Origin: DATFTE01 sp963840665
GTDB lineage: Bacteria; Acidobacteriota; Terriglobia; Terriglobales; Acidobacteriaceae
Direction of reading: 5' to 3'
DNA length: 64,000 nt
NCBI GenBank assembly: GCA_963840665.1
Contig: CAWIZO010000001.1
Coordinates: 186,001 to 250,000 of the forward strand
In this document: positions 63,519 through 64,000 of the stretch, in pieces
Layout of the letters: each line of letters starts with the position of its first letter
How positions within the stretch are numbered: the first letter of the stretch is position 1
The notes under the pieces: model-generated
Told to the model about the DNA's origin: nothing
Database searches by the model: none
Seen by the model: only the letters and a program-made list of their open reading frames with translations
Program-made: the position numbers and the translations under genes

Positions 63519-64000
63519 TCACAGCGTCTTGATATCCAAACTCCGCCACAAATACCAACAGGCCACACTGCGATACGGCTCCCAGCACTTCGCGATCTTC
63601 TCCATCTGCGCTGGTTTCGGAAGCTTGCGCTTGCGGTAATGTTTGCGCATCGCCATCTGAATCCCTAAATCCCCCGTGGGCAGCACATTCGGACGCCTCA
63701 GCGAGAACATCAGAAACATGTGCGCTGTCCAGCGCCCGATGCCCTTGATCTTGGTTAATTGCTCGATAACTTCTTCATCCGACATCTCGCCAAAATGCGC
63801 GAACTGCACTTCGCCCGATTTCGTCTTCTCCGCCAGATCGCGCAGATAGCTGAGTTTCTGCTTCGACAATCCCGCCCCGCGCATCTGCGCTTCCGACAAT
63901 TTCAGGATGCCCTCGGGCGCCAGCGGGCAATCCAGTCAGATCGGTCAGCCGCTTGAAGATGGTCGCCGCCGCCTTGCCGTGCAACTGCTGGTACACAATC
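63519..64000 (-). CDS. AlkA-like DNA-3-methyladenine glycosylase, 5' partial and frameshifted
   Basis: It belongs to the HhH-GPD DNA glycosylases that remove alkylated bases. The gene enters the window at 64000 with IVYQQLHGKAAATIFKRLTD. One extra C at the CCC/GGG run 63925-63927 changes frame. The corrected protein goes on LAPEGILKLSEAQMRGAGLS, EQLTKIKGIGRWTAHMFLMF (helix-hairpin-helix) and DLGIQMAM (catalytic Asp of the GVD/GD motif) to 63519. The 5' part lies outside the window. Confidence 0.85.

Noticed and set aside
1..64000. tRNA/rRNA genes, CRISPR arrays, transposases
   Set aside because: No acceptor/T-loop patterns, regularly spaced repeats or transposase motifs were found; the short repeats present lack CRISPR spacing.

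Overview
The window looks like a chromosomal segment of an Acidobacteriota bacterium, probably of the Terriglobia (Koribacter/Acidobacteriaceae-like) lineage. This is an inference from content: a transaldolase/glucose-6-phosphate isomerase fusion inside a glucose/pentose-phosphate operon, secreted beta-propeller and repeat-rich proteins, a secreted von Willebrand A protein, many PilZ/GGDEF/response-regulator genes, and short tandem-repeat elements between genes. No rRNA, tRNA, CRISPR array, transposase or phage gene was seen. The base composition looks moderately GC-rich and even.

Layout. 1-6 kb: the 3' part of a repeat-rich secreted protein, a nested pair of tiny LuxR-type HTH genes, and two zinc-ribbon membrane proteins (Sel1 and GAF types). 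6-14.2 kb: a complete RND efflux operon on the minus strand, running response regulator, histidine kinase, TolC, adaptor, pump. 14.4-21.8 kb: a second LuxR-HTH gene pair, a CheY-like regulator, a tandem PilZ protein, a GGDEF cyclase, an amidohydrolase and a DCC-thioredoxin/metallo-beta-lactamase fusion. 21.9-31.4 kb: a minus-strand operon tkt, tal-pgi, gnd, zwf, glk, pgl, which phosphorylates glucose and carries it through the oxidative and non-oxidative pentose phosphate pathway. 31.6-41.9 kb: PilZ, membrane and radical SAM proteins, then three secreted propeller proteins, an APC permease, an AraC regulator and a VOC protein. 42-48.4 kb: a GH2 exo-glucosaminidase-like enzyme, a PpiD-like foldase and amylomaltase. 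48.4-55.7 kb: small hypothetical proteins, an ABC importer of the nitrate/taurine type with two fused permease domains, an XRE regulator, an HD hydrolase and a VWA protein. 55.8-63.4 kb: a minus-strand amino-acid/acyl-CoA catabolism block (hutH, thioesterase, enoyl-CoA hydratases, HMG-CoA lyase, acyl-CoA carboxylase beta chain, B12-binding mutase subunit), consistent with leucine and histidine breakdown. The window ends inside a DNA glycosylase gene.

Two features cut across the window. First, at least nine genes carry one-base frameshifts (about thirteen in all) although the protein continues cleanly in another frame. Several sit in short G/C runs, so sequencing or assembly indels are the likeliest cause, and these genes are annotated here at full length. 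Second, six gene boundaries carry degenerate tandem repeats with a strict 7-bp period but a different unit at each place. Several of them supply start or stop codons, and one forms the start of a lipoprotein signal peptide. These heptad arrays, together with the two paralogous overlapping LuxR-HTH gene pairs, are the least conventional signals in the window.
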